A stretch of DNA of 64,000 nucleotides from Anaerohalosphaeraceae bacterium (GCA_037479115.1 JBBFLK010000011.1:1-64000), one strand, 5' to 3'. Positions 43,529 through 51,941 are shown, counted from the first letter of the stretch. Notes: generated by a model from the letters alone, not told the origin. Program-made: numbers and translations.

Positions 43529-45046
43529 TTGAAGATTTTGAAACCATTTAGTTCAAACGGGAGCGGACTGTTGAAATTTCTGGTGTTTCAGGATGGTAAG
43601 CCGGCGGAGGATTTTTCTCCGGCGGCTGCTTATATGTTCGGGGCGGACCAGATTCCTCTTTATCAGGTGCAAATGGACTATAAGGACGGGGTTCTGGAGT
43701 GTACCAAGAAAAGTCCGGATTCAGCGGGTTTGGCGCTGCTTTGGCCGGTAGAGGGGGCCGGGCGGCTCCTTTTGTCTACGACGCGGCTTCCGGACAGGCC
43801 GGAGCCCTACAATCTGAACGTGGAGCTGGCAAGGGCCCGCCTGATGCAGATTACCCTGAAGCGAGAGGATTGGGCCCTCTTTGAAGAAGATACCCGATTC
43901 GCCGATTTGGCCCACGAAGCGCAGGACCTGTTCATCCAGTCGCTTTTGCATATTTCGGACCCGGCGCAGGCATCGGTGCTGGCGGACCGCTCTCTGGAAA
44001 AGGGGCTTCAGTTCTCCGAGCAGCTGGCGGCTCGACATGCGGACCAGCTTTTGGCTTTGCGCTGCCGACATCGGGGGCTCGGACGTCATTCTCTCGGGGT
44101 TGGAATTGATTTGGAACGAATAGAGGACCCGACTTATCGAAAATGGCTGCTTGAGATTTTCGGGTTTGTGACGATTCCGATGGAATGGGGGCGGATTGAG
44201 ACAAAACCCGGACATTATGATTTTGAGGCGATTGACCGGTGTATGGAATTGCTGGCGGGACGCCGCCTGGCCCTCTGTGCCGGTCCCTTGCTTCGCTTTC
44301 ACCCCGCCAGTCTGCCTGCCTGGCTGGCTTCGGAGGCCAGAGAATTTGAAAAAATCCGGGAAGCGGCGTATGAGTTTGTGGTCCGCACGGTAGCCCGGTA
44401 TGCCAAATACGTTCATGCCTGGCGGGTGATTTCCGGCATGCACGCGTGGAATTGTTTCGGGTTTACCTTTGAACAGGTGATTGAAATGACGCGGACGGCG
44501 TGTCTGGCGGCCAAGTCGGCGGATACCAAGTCGCGGAAAATCATCGAGATTGTGTTTCCCTGGGGTGAGTATTACGCCACGGACCGCACAACCATCCCGC
44601 CCCTTGTTTATGCGGATATGATTATCCAGAGCGGGATTAACTTTGATGCCGTCGGTCTGCAGCTGCAGTTCGGGGCCAACCAGCCGGGAATGCATGTCCG
44701 GGATATGATGCAGATTTCCTCGCGTCTGGATTTCTTTGCGCAGGTGGCCAAGCCGGTTCATATTACGAGTGTGGCCGTTCCGGATCGGATTTCGATGCCG
44801 CAGGGGGACCCGCAGCTGTGCGGCTATTGGCACAAACCGTGGACGGAGGAGATTCAGGCCCAGTGGATTGAAAGTTTTTATAAAGCGGCGCTGAGCCGTT
44901 CTTTTATCAATACCGTTACATACGGGGCGTTGGCTGACGGAACGCAGAATTCTATGGCCGGTCAGGGGCTTCTGGATGAGCATCTGAATCCCAAAAAAGC
45001 CCTTCTGAGCATTGTAAAATTTCAGAAATTGATTGAAAAGCGATAA
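43529..45046 (+). CDS. GH10-like protein lacking the catalytic glutamates
   Basis: A 505-residue protein without a signal peptide. Residues about 190-480 follow the GH10 xylanase barrel: WGRIETKPGHYDFEAIDRCM, LCAGPLLRFHPASLPAWL and VVRTVARYAKYVHAWRVISG. The acid/base site, usually V-V-N-E-A after the Trp, reads VISGMHAW. The nucleophile strand, usually I-T-E-L-D, reads HITSVAVPD. Both catalytic Glu therefore appear lost. The N-terminal about 185 residues are unlike known binding modules. The start is a TTG; no ATG fits, and the promoter lies only about 20 bases upstream. It could be a sugar-binding sensor or an enzyme with a moved active site. It leads a row of four plus-strand genes to 46816. 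Confidence 0.7.
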   Translation: MKILKPFSSNGSGLLKFLVFQDGKPAEDFSPAAAYMFGADQIPLYQVQMDYKDGVLECTKKSPDSAGLALLWPVEGAGRLLLSTTRLPDRPEPYNLNVELARARLMQITLKREDWALFEEDTRFADLAHEAQDLFIQSLLHISDPAQASVLADRSLEKGLQFSEQLAARHADQLLALRCRHRGLGRHSLGVGIDLERIEDPTYRKWLLEIFGFVTIPMEWGRIETKPGHYDFEAIDRCMELLAGRRLALCAGPLLRFHPASLPAWLASEAREFEKIREAAYEFVVRTVARYAKYVHAWRVISGMHAWNCFGFTFEQVIEMTRTACLAAKSADTKSRKIIEIVFPWGEYYATDRTTIPPLVYADMIIQSGINFDAVGLQLQFGANQPGMHVRDMMQISSRLDFFAQVAKPVHITSVAVPDRISMPQGDPQLCGYWHKPWTEEIQAQWIESFYKAALSRSFINTVTYGALADGTQNSMAGQGLLDEHLNPKKALLSIVKFQKLIEKR

Positions 45047-45064
45047 ACAGGTTTGCGTGCGGGT

Positions 45065-45484
45065 ATGGCGGCAAAGGATATAAACTCTTTCAGCGGCGGT
45101 ATCGTTCTGGAAGAGGGACTTCGAGGGGCTCAGCTGCTTGTGGGGCTGTCTATCGTTTTTGGGCTGTTTTGTGGATGGATGTATTTTCAGCTGCAGAAGG
45201 GAAAGACGGGAGCGCCGCTGGCGGATGCGGTCAATCCGAATACGGCATCGATAGGCAGTCTGATGCGGCTGGAGGGGATTGGGCCGGTGCGGGCCCTGCA
45301 GACCGTTCGTTATCGGCAGCGGACGGAGGGACCGGCTTTTGAAAGGCCGGAAGATTTGGAAAACGTAGCGGGAATCGGCCCGAAGACTGTATCCAAGATT
45401 GCCCCGTTTCTTGCATTTGAGCAGGAACTGCAGCAGAGAACCGAGGAAACGAGCGAAGGTCAGAATGTCGGATTGGGAGATTAA
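45065..45484 (+). CDS. Membrane-anchored helix-hairpin-helix protein (ComEA-like)
   Basis: A 139-residue protein with one membrane helix (about 24-44) and a C-terminal pair of helix-hairpin-helix motifs: VNPNTASIGSLMRLEGIGPVRA and FERPEDLENVAGIGPKTVSKI. This matches the ComEA/UPF topology of a DNA-binding competence-type protein. The usual ComEA N-terminal extension is short and charged. I used the ATG at 45065; a TTG at 45053 is possible. It starts 18 bases after the GH10-like gene and overlaps the next gene by 20 bases. The role in DNA uptake is inferred; a pilus operon is encoded elsewhere in this window. Confidence 0.78.
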   Translation: MAAKDINSFSGGIVLEEGLRGAQLLVGLSIVFGLFCGWMYFQLQKGKTGAPLADAVNPNTASIGSLMRLEGIGPVRALQTVRYRQRTEGPAFERPEDLENVAGIGPKTVSKIAPFLAFEQELQQRTEETSEGQNVGLGD

Positions 45485-45959
45485 AAAACCGCTGGGACGC
45501 TGCTGGGTGACAGGCCGGGAGTTTGCACCGGAAGAGGAATATTATGCTGCGCTGGTGGAAACGCCGGATGGGTTTGAGCGGCGCGATTTCTGCCGGGAAT
45601 ACTGGGAGACAAATCGACCCGAAGTGTACTGTTTCTGGAAGACCCGCATGCCCAACCCCCAGAAAAAAAAGCAGCAGATGTTCATTGAGCCGGAGATGCT
45701 GCTGGCCTTTTTTGACCGTCTGGCATCGGAAACGGAACCGGAAAAGCTCAATTTCCGTTTTGTTCTGATGCTGATTCTGATGCGCAAGAAACGGCTGAAA
45801 TATGAGGCCAGCCGAGTGGAAGGGGGGCGCGAAGTCTGGACGGTCCGGGTAGTCGGGCAGGAGCGGCTGGAAGAGGTGGTCAATCCCAACCTGACGGATG
45901 AGCAGATTCAGCAGCTGTCTGAGCAGATGGGGCAGATTCTTCAGACGGAACTGGATTAG
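45465..45959 (+). CDS. Conserved-type hypothetical protein with Cys motifs
   Basis: A 164-residue cytoplasmic-looking protein. It starts MSDWEIKKPLGRCWVTGREF and has a second Cys in RRDFCREYWE, a spacing that might form a small metal site. A helical middle (EPEMLLAFFDRLASE) and a basic/hydrophobic helix follow, then an acidic C-terminal helix (LTDEQIQQLSEQMGQIL). I do not recognise a family. AAGG about 7 bases before the ATG at 45465 supports the start, inside the end of the preceding gene. Its neighbours suggest co-transcription with the helix-hairpin-helix and lipoprotein genes. Confidence 0.7.
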   Translation: MSDWEIKKPLGRCWVTGREFAPEEEYYAALVETPDGFERRDFCREYWETNRPEVYCFWKTRMPNPQKKKQQMFIEPEMLLAFFDRLASETEPEKLNFRFVLMLILMRKKRLKYEASRVEGGREVWTVRVVGQERLEEVVNPNLTDEQIQQLSEQMGQILQTELD

Positions 45960-45967
45960 GGCAAAGC

Positions 45968-46816
45968 GTGTTTCGAAACGGATGGATTATTCTGGTCGTC
46001 TGGGCGGCCTTTCAGGCCGGCTGTGCCTCCCCTTCATCGCTGCCGCCGGTGCAAGTTCGGCCCTGTCGGGGCAAAGGGACGATTGAGGAGGCCGTCAAAG
46101 CCCTGGCACTCAAACGGGCCAATCTGCACCCGCTGAAGGCATCGGCCCGCTGTGTTCTCGAATGGACGGATTCGGAAGGGAGGGTCCGCAAAGAGACGTT
46201 TGATGCACAGTTTCGGTATGTTCCGCCGGATTGCCTGTTTGTCCGGGGGGACAAGTTCGGCGAGATTCGCTTCGGCACCAATTCGGAGGCCTTCTGGATG
46301 ATGGTCAAGCCGGAGATTGACACTTATTGGTGGGGAACCCGGCAGGCGGCCGAACAGTGTAGGGAGATGCTCCAGTTCAACCCGTGGAATGTGATTGAAG
46401 CCCTCGGGGTGGTCCAGGTTGATACAAACTGGACCCTCGATTGGCACAATGGATTTGATGTGCTGACCCTGACGGATTCGGAGGGGGTGCTGATTCGAAA
46501 AATCTGGATAAGGGCCTGCGATTATCAGGTGATTTCGATTGAATCCGCCGACTCGCAGGGGCGGCAAAATGTCCAGATTCATATGGACAATTATGTCCCG
46601 ACAGAACAGGGCTTTTCGGTGCCGAGTGTAATAGAGGCCCGGCATTTTTCCGGGGGGCGAGCGGATGCATCGCTGCGGCTGGAGCTGCGGGGGGTGGGGC
46701 TTTTCGAAGTGGACCCTGCCCGGGCTCAACGCCTTTTTTCCCGTCCATCTGAAGAGAATTATCGGACGGTCTATCGTCTGAGCAGTGCCTGTGAATTTGT
46801 GCAGGTCGGACGCTGA
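45968..46816 (+). CDS. Putative lipoprotein, LolA-like fold
   Basis: A 282-residue protein with a signal peptide and lipobox FQAGC (Cys19). The mature domain (ASARCVLEWTDSEGRVRKETFDAQFRY in two strands, then FWMMVKPEIDTYWWG and VLTLTDSEGVLIRKIWI) resembles LolA/LppX-like lipid-binding folds; an exact family is not certain. The start is a GTG with AGGG six bases upstream. It is the last gene of the row that begins at 43529. It probably faces the periplasm and may handle lipid or lipoprotein. Confidence 0.7.
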   Translation: MFRNGWIILVVWAAFQAGCASPSSLPPVQVRPCRGKGTIEEAVKALALKRANLHPLKASARCVLEWTDSEGRVRKETFDAQFRYVPPDCLFVRGDKFGEIRFGTNSEAFWMMVKPEIDTYWWGTRQAAEQCREMLQFNPWNVIEALGVVQVDTNWTLDWHNGFDVLTLTDSEGVLIRKIWIRACDYQVISIESADSQGRQNVQIHMDNYVPTEQGFSVPSVIEARHFSGGRADASLRLELRGVGLFEVDPARAQRLFSRPSEENYRTVYRLSSACEFVQVGR

Positions 46817-46846
46817 TTTTTTTGCAACTTCCTTAGAAAAAAAGGT

Positions 46847-46890
46847 CTTGCGCGAATTTATCTTTATTTATGCGCAAGATTGTCTTGTCC
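46847..46890 (+). promoter_or_regulatory. TTGCGC-N18-GCGCAA control element, copy 1
   Basis: CTTGCGC (46847-46853) and GCGCAAG (46872-46878) form an inverted repeat with an 18-base spacer, continuing into CAAGA-TTG-TCTTG. TTGTCC (46885-46890) could be a -35 box with GATAAT 18 bases on (46909-46914). The same element lies at 48013-48055. Confidence 0.7.
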
Positions 46891-47022
46891 ATTTCTCCCC
46901 TTTTTTCGGATAATTCACAATGTGCTGGAGTGTGTGTGATGTGTGTGTTGGGTGAGGGAAATCCTCGAAACATTTCAAGTTTTTTAAATTCCAAAAACCA
47001 TTTTGGAAAGGAGTGAGGAAAG

Positions 47023-47886
47023 ATGAAGAAATCATTTCTTTTTCTGCTGGTGCTGCTTTTAGGTACTCTCGGCCAGGCCACTGTCATTCTCCACGATACC
47101 TTTGCGGACGGCAGCCGTCTGGAAACGAATCTGCCGTATGAGTCGGCGCTGTATGCCTCGTCCCCTGCCGATGTGACGGTCAGCGTGGGGTCGGTTCGTC
47201 AGGCGATGAGCACTGCGAGCCGACGGCTGCATACGTATTTTGCTGATCAGGGCAGTCCGCTGGGGCTGAATGTCGGCGACAAACTGGTGGCCACCATCGA
47301 GTTTGCACCTTGCGGTGCTCTGTACAGCTCCACGAGCCGCAATTTCCGTTTCGGGCTGTTTTATGACCCGACCAGCCCCCAGCATCGGGCTGACAATATC
47401 GGGGATTCCGGCGTCAGCAATTCCTGGCAGGATGCGACGGGCTATGCGGTCCAGTTTTCGCTGAGCTCGGGAACAGCCAGCACGATTCAGGTGGGTAAGC
47501 GGACAGACTTTACAGTCACCAGTCTTTTGGGGACAAGCGGGGCCTATCAGTGGGGAACGGGCACAGGGGGAGCGAGCAACCTCGTTTTGGACCGGGTTTA
47601 TACGATGACGTTTGTTCTGGATTACCAGGCCGCCGACCTGATGCAGGTTGATTTTACGTTTATGGATGATTACGGCTTCTCCACTTCGGCCTCTCTGACG
47701 GATAACGGTCTGGGCGGCAAGCCGATTTACACGAATTTTGATTTCCTTCTGTTCCGGTTCTCTGCGGCTTCCGGAACAGCCGACATCATTGATATCCGAA
47801 GCATCAAGATTGAGTATATCCCGGAACCGGCAACGCTGGCTCTGCTGGGAATCGGCGGGCTGCTGGCGTTCCGCAGGAAACGCTAA
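47023..47886 (+). CDS. Secreted PEP-CTERM protein, jelly-roll-like domain
   Basis: A 287-residue protein with a signal peptide (1-19), one beta-rich domain beginning VILHDTFADGSRLETNLPYESA, and the tag YIPEPATLALLGIGGLLAFRRKR. The same domain opens the larger protein at 48177 (VLLYDTFADGSRTETNLPTESA, later FRLGLFYDPT and IVDYNSIKIE). The domain may bind carbohydrate, judged only from its setting and beta pattern. AAAGGAG and GAGGAAAG precede the ATG. It is preceded by the inverted-repeat element and a GT-rich leader, and followed by a terminator, so it is monocistronic. Confidence 0.82.
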   Translation: MKKSFLFLLVLLLGTLGQATVILHDTFADGSRLETNLPYESALYASSPADVTVSVGSVRQAMSTASRRLHTYFADQGSPLGLNVGDKLVATIEFAPCGALYSSTSRNFRFGLFYDPTSPQHRADNIGDSGVSNSWQDATGYAVQFSLSSGTASTIQVGKRTDFTVTSLLGTSGAYQWGTGTGGASNLVLDRVYTMTFVLDYQAADLMQVDFTFMDDYGFSTSASLTDNGLGGKPIYTNFDFLLFRFSAASGTADIIDIRSIKIEYIPEPATLALLGIGGLLAFRRKR

Positions 47887-47919
47887 GTATCCTCCGGAAA
47901 CGAACCGTCTTCACATAGA

Positions 47920-47955
47920 AAACCGGCCCCATCGCCCAGCGGCAGGGGCCGGTTT
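47920..47955 (+). terminator. Terminator after the PEP-CTERM gene
   Basis: An 11-bp stem (47920-47930 with 47945-47955) with a 14-base loop, ending in TTTCTTAG. Confidence 0.8.
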
Positions 47956-48012
47956 CTTAGATAGGAGAAAAAAGGCGTTTCCAGTATTGATAAGCGGGTT
48001 TTGAGCATTCTG

Positions 48013-48055
48013 TTGCGCAAAATCATTCTTGTTTTGGCGCAAGATTGACTTGTCT
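48013..48055 (+). promoter_or_regulatory. TTGCGC-N18-GCGCAA control element, copy 2
   Basis: TTGCGC (48013-48018) and GCGCAA (48037-48042) again lie exactly 18 bases apart, followed by GATTGACTTGTCT, matching copy 1 except at two positions. It lies about 120 bases before the start of the modular protein gene at 48177. Confidence 0.7.
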
Positions 48056-48176
48056 AAACAGTCTGATTTGCCGAAGATAAATCCAAGTCGTTTTCTATAC
48101 AAGGCGTCTCTGCAGGACGAGGACTGCGGAGAAAATCAACCAATCAGGGATTCATAAAAAGATGAGGAGAAGCACA

Positions 48177-50315
48177 ATGGCAAGGACACTTCAGTTTACC
48201 TTTCTGACGGCGGTTTTGGTCCTGGGTGCGGTCTGCTCGGCGGAGGTTCTGCTTTATGATACCTTTGCCGACGGAAGCCGTACAGAAACCAACCTGCCGA
48301 CAGAGTCAGCCGTATGGTTTTCGCATCCGACTAATCTGACGGTCAGCAGCGGCTCTTTGGCCGTCAATCAGCAGGCGATCGGCAACACCAGTTCCAAGAT
48401 GTGGACGTATTTTGCTCCGAACGGTTCCCCCGTGTCGCTGGGGGTTGGGGACAAGCTTGTCGCCGAAATAACATTTACCCCGCGCGGGGCAATGTACAGC
48501 ACCAGTTCCAAAAACTTCCGACTGGGACTTTTTTATGACCCGACAGATGAGCAGCTTCTGCAGGATACCAACTCGGATACCGGCGGCGGACGCTGGGTGG
48601 ACTCTCGGGGTTATGCCGTGATGTTTACGCTCAGTCCGGATTCGACGGCCGGGACAATTCAGGTCGGCAAACGGACCAATGTCACCGGAACGGACGGTCT
48701 CCTGAGTTCTGCAGGCACCTATACCTGGAATACCGGTTCCGGTCAGGCGGCCAATTTGAGTCTGAATACGCAATATACAATGAAACTGCTGCTTGAGCGT
48801 ACGGCAGAAGCGGAAATGAAGGTGACCTTTACATTTCTGCAGGGCAGTACGGAGATAGCTTCGAGTACCTTAACGGATAATGGTTTGGGCAGTCTTCCGA
48901 TTTATACGTTGTTTGACCAGCTGTTCATTCGTCTGTCCACCTATACGGGGACGGCGGATATTGTGGATTACAACAGCATCAAGATTGAAAAGATTCCGGC
49001 GGCTTACGGCGGCCCTTTGGTCGGTGTGGAGCGGGTCTTTACCGCGGTGGAAAGCTGCCGGACGGACGGCGGCCAGCCCGATACCAACGTGGCGGACAGC
49101 AGCAAACTGAGTGTGCGGCGTTCGTCTCCCGGTGCCAAATCCTGGATTAAATTCAATATGGGTCAGATTGACAAAAGCAAGCTGCGGGCGGCCTCGCTGA
49201 CGGTGGCCCTTCAGGAGCCGGAAGCCGGGTCCAATACCTGTGATGTGTCGGCAGTGAATGATGACTGTCTGGATAATATCGGATGGACCCGCACAACGCT
49301 GACCTGGAATAACGCCCCGGGAAATCTGACGACGGATTTGGCTCTTTTGGACCCGACAAAGACTACTCTGGTGGGGACTCTTTCCATTGTTGACGGCCTG
49401 ATTGGACAAAAATACAGCATTGGGGTCTTGCCTGTAGTTCAGGCCGATACAGACGGGATTGTTCAGTTTGTGCTTCACAACAGCAATGTGCTGATGAACT
49501 TCTGCACGCACAATCATGCAACCGCTGCTTATCGGCCGGTGCTGACGGTGCTGGAAAAACCGGCCGGGGCAGACTGGCCGATTCCGTATCAGGGCCAGAC
49601 GGTTCAGACCAATCTGGCCTTTCTGCAGTGGACCAATCCGGACCCGAACCGGCCGGGCGGGGTTATTACCTGCGATGTCTATCTGGGCACGGAGCCCAAT
49701 CGGATTCAAATGGATAAAGTTACCCTGGGGGCCGGTGTGAATACCGTGGCGGTTACGTCCGCGAATTTCCCGCGGTTTGTGCCGCTGCAGGAGCGGCAGA
49801 CGTATTACTGGATTGTGGATGTGCATGATTCAAGCCGCGAAGGGGTGCTGGAGGGTCTGGTTTGGTCGTTCTATGTAAACAACAACGAGCCGCCGATTGT
49901 GAATGCCGGGCCGGACCAGATTACCTGGGGGCTGCCGAAGGTCATTTCCCTGTCCGGAACCGCCTCGGATGACGGACGTCCCAACCCGCCCGGGCAATTG
50001 ACCGTTCAGTGGACGCAGGACAGCGGGCCGGCGGTCACCATCAGCCCCGACAATCAGCTGAATGCATCCGTCTCGATTTCGCAAGCCGGCGTGTATGTGT
50101 TCCGACTGACGGCCAATGACAGCGAGAAGCAGACTTCTGATACGGTGAAAGTGGTGGTTGGCGAAACCAGCTGCCAGGCCTCCCATCTGTCCACAGGACA
50201 GCCGTATATGGCCGGTGATTTCAATCAGGACTGCATCGTGAACCTGGAGGATTTTGCGGAGTTTCTCAGCAAGAACTGGCGGGTCTGCACAAACCTGCTG
50301 ACCGGGTGTTATTAA
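48177..50315 (+). CDS. Modular secreted DNRLRE/Fn3/PKD protein with dockerin-like tail
   Basis: A 712-residue protein: signal peptide (1-24), a DTFADGSR domain shared with the protein at 47023 (about 25-275), a DNRLRE-type beta domain (about 285-460, SKLSVRRSSPGAKSWIKF and LTWNNAPGNLTTDL), an Fn3-like segment (WTNPDPNRPGGVITCDVYLG), a PKD-like domain (NAGPDQITWG) and the tail DFNQDCIVNLEDFAEFLS, WRVC and a Cys one residue before the end. GAGGAG 7-8 bases before the ATG at 48177 supports that start over one 15 bases earlier. It is likely an adhesin or polysaccharide-binding scaffold. Confidence 0.85.
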   Translation: MARTLQFTFLTAVLVLGAVCSAEVLLYDTFADGSRTETNLPTESAVWFSHPTNLTVSSGSLAVNQQAIGNTSSKMWTYFAPNGSPVSLGVGDKLVAEITFTPRGAMYSTSSKNFRLGLFYDPTDEQLLQDTNSDTGGGRWVDSRGYAVMFTLSPDSTAGTIQVGKRTNVTGTDGLLSSAGTYTWNTGSGQAANLSLNTQYTMKLLLERTAEAEMKVTFTFLQGSTEIASSTLTDNGLGSLPIYTLFDQLFIRLSTYTGTADIVDYNSIKIEKIPAAYGGPLVGVERVFTAVESCRTDGGQPDTNVADSSKLSVRRSSPGAKSWIKFNMGQIDKSKLRAASLTVALQEPEAGSNTCDVSAVNDDCLDNIGWTRTTLTWNNAPGNLTTDLALLDPTKTTLVGTLSIVDGLIGQKYSIGVLPVVQADTDGIVQFVLHNSNVLMNFCTHNHATAAYRPVLTVLEKPAGADWPIPYQGQTVQTNLAFLQWTNPDPNRPGGVITCDVYLGTEPNRIQMDKVTLGAGVNTVAVTSANFPRFVPLQERQTYYWIVDVHDSSREGVLEGLVWSFYVNNNEPPIVNAGPDQITWGLPKVISLSGTASDDGRPNPPGQLTVQWTQDSGPAVTISPDNQLNASVSISQAGVYVFRLTANDSEKQTSDTVKVVVGETSCQASHLSTGQPYMAGDFNQDCIVNLEDFAEFLSKNWRVCTNLLTGCY

Positions 50316-50422
50316 GAGGCGATGAAATTATGAACCGAAGAAAAGTTTTCACGGGATACGGTTCGGGTGTGTGCCCCGTACCGGTTCTGCTTGAAATCCG
50401 GATTCATACGAGGAGATAAACC

Positions 50423-51820
50423 ATGAAAAAGACATATTTCTTTCTTCTGCTCTGTGTGTTCAGCGTTTCGGCTCTGGCGCTGGATGTGAAGGTCATGTCG
50501 AGTATGAGCTGTCGGACAGAGGGCGGCGGCTATGCGGACCAGAACCGGCATGACAGCTCAAAATTAAGCGTTCGCAATACGAGCAACGGCAACAAATCGT
50601 GGATTAAGTTCAGCGGGCTCGGTTCCTATGATTTGACCAAGGTGCGGGCGGCGTATTTGACGGTGGCTCTGCATGAAGGCAAGGCCGGGGCCAACAGCTG
50701 CAAGGTCTCTGCCGTAAATGACAGCTGCGTGGAGAATATTCTCTGGGTGGACCACACCAGTTTGGCCAATCCGGAGCAGGGAATCTATGCCCTGACGTGG
50801 AACAATGCCCCCGGCAATCTGACGACGGATTTGGGGGCTTTGGATTCCAGCAAGACTACGTATATCAGTACCATTACCTTTACGGACGGGGTAGCCGGTC
50901 AGGCGTTTACCGTTGACGTGACTGACGCTGTCAAGGCGGATACAGACGGCATCGTGCAGTTTGTTCTGCATGATTCGCCTTTGCTGATTAATTTTGCCAC
51001 GCATGACCATGCCACAGCGGCCTGGCGGCCTTATCTGACGCTGGTCTTCCCGCCGCTGGGGGCGGATTACCCTGTTCCGGCGGACGGATATGACAAGGTG
51101 CCGACAAATCTGGCTCAGCTTTCCTGGACGAATCCGGAGCCGAATGTGCCGGGCCAGCCGATTTATTGTGATGTCTATCTGGGCACGGAACCTAACCGGC
51201 TTCTGATGGATAAGGTGACGCTGGGCAACAATATTTCCAGTGTGGCCCTGACGGCGGCCAATTTCCCGCACTTTGTCCCGCTGACCAATTACACCCGGTA
51301 TTACTGGGTTGTGGACTGCTATGACCCGACCAAGGGAAAGATTGAAGGGGAGATGTGGTCATTCTATACAAACGACAATCAGCCGCCGTATAATGTCTCC
51401 GTCGGCTCTCCTCAGGCAACCTGGCTGGTGGCCGGGACGACGTCGGTGACGCTGATTGGGTCTGCTCAGGATGACGGGCTTCCGATTCCGCCCGGCCAGC
51501 TGAGTTATTTGTGGGAGCGGACGGCGGGGCCGACAACAGCCGTCATTGTCAGCCCGAACAGTTCCTCAACGCGGGTGGACTTTACGCAGGCCGGGGACTA
51601 CACATTCCGTCTGACGGCCAGCGACGGGGCGGAAAGTGCCTCGGCGACGGTTCGCGTGGTCGTCGGCAATACCTCCTGCGACGCCAGCCATGTCTTCTAC
51701 AATCAGCCGTACAATCCGGCCGATGTCAATCAGGACTGCATCGTGAACCTGACGGACCTGCAGACCCTGATTGTCAACAACTGGCTGGTGTGCGACAACA
51801 CGCTGGAGCCGTGCAATTAA
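50423..51820 (+). CDS. DNRLRE/Fn3/PKD protein with dockerin-like tail, short paralogue
   Basis: A 465-residue secreted protein: signal peptide (1-19), then the same DNRLRE-Fn3-PKD-tail order as the second part of the protein at 48177. SKLSVRNTSNGNKSWIKF, LTWNNAPGNLTTDLGALDSS and TNPEPNVPGQPIYCDVYLG line up closely. The end is DVNQDCIVNLTDLQTLI, WLVC and a Cys one residue before the end. The DTFADGSR domain is absent. GAGGAG 7 bases upstream sets the start. It follows its paralogue by 107 bases and closes with a strong terminator, so the two may share a transcript. Confidence 0.85.
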   Translation: MKKTYFFLLLCVFSVSALALDVKVMSSMSCRTEGGGYADQNRHDSSKLSVRNTSNGNKSWIKFSGLGSYDLTKVRAAYLTVALHEGKAGANSCKVSAVNDSCVENILWVDHTSLANPEQGIYALTWNNAPGNLTTDLGALDSSKTTYISTITFTDGVAGQAFTVDVTDAVKADTDGIVQFVLHDSPLLINFATHDHATAAWRPYLTLVFPPLGADYPVPADGYDKVPTNLAQLSWTNPEPNVPGQPIYCDVYLGTEPNRLLMDKVTLGNNISSVALTAANFPHFVPLTNYTRYYWVVDCYDPTKGKIEGEMWSFYTNDNQPPYNVSVGSPQATWLVAGTTSVTLIGSAQDDGLPIPPGQLSYLWERTAGPTTAVIVSPNSSSTRVDFTQAGDYTFRLTASDGAESASATVRVVVGNTSCDASHVFYNQPYNPADVNQDCIVNLTDLQTLIVNNWLVCDNTLEPCN

Positions 51821-51846
51821 CGGATTGTGTTCCGGAAGGATTCTGC

Positions 51847-51876
51847 AAAGGCCCGTCGATTCGGCGGGCCTTTTTT
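51847..51876 (+). terminator. Rho-independent terminator
   Basis: A 9-bp stem (51847-51855 with 51865-51873) with a 9-base loop and a T run through 51876, 27 bases after the dockerin-tailed gene. Confidence 0.92.
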
Positions 51877-51941
51877 ATTTGACGAAACAATCGTTTTCCT
51901 GTAAAGGGAGCAAAACAAAGACTCTATTCAGGAGAACGGCT

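Noticed and set aside
51771-51941. Extending the homocysteine methyltransferase gene upstream to an ATG at 51771
   Set aside because: It would overlap the dockerin-tailed gene and read through the terminator at 51847-51876, and adds residues unlike the family.
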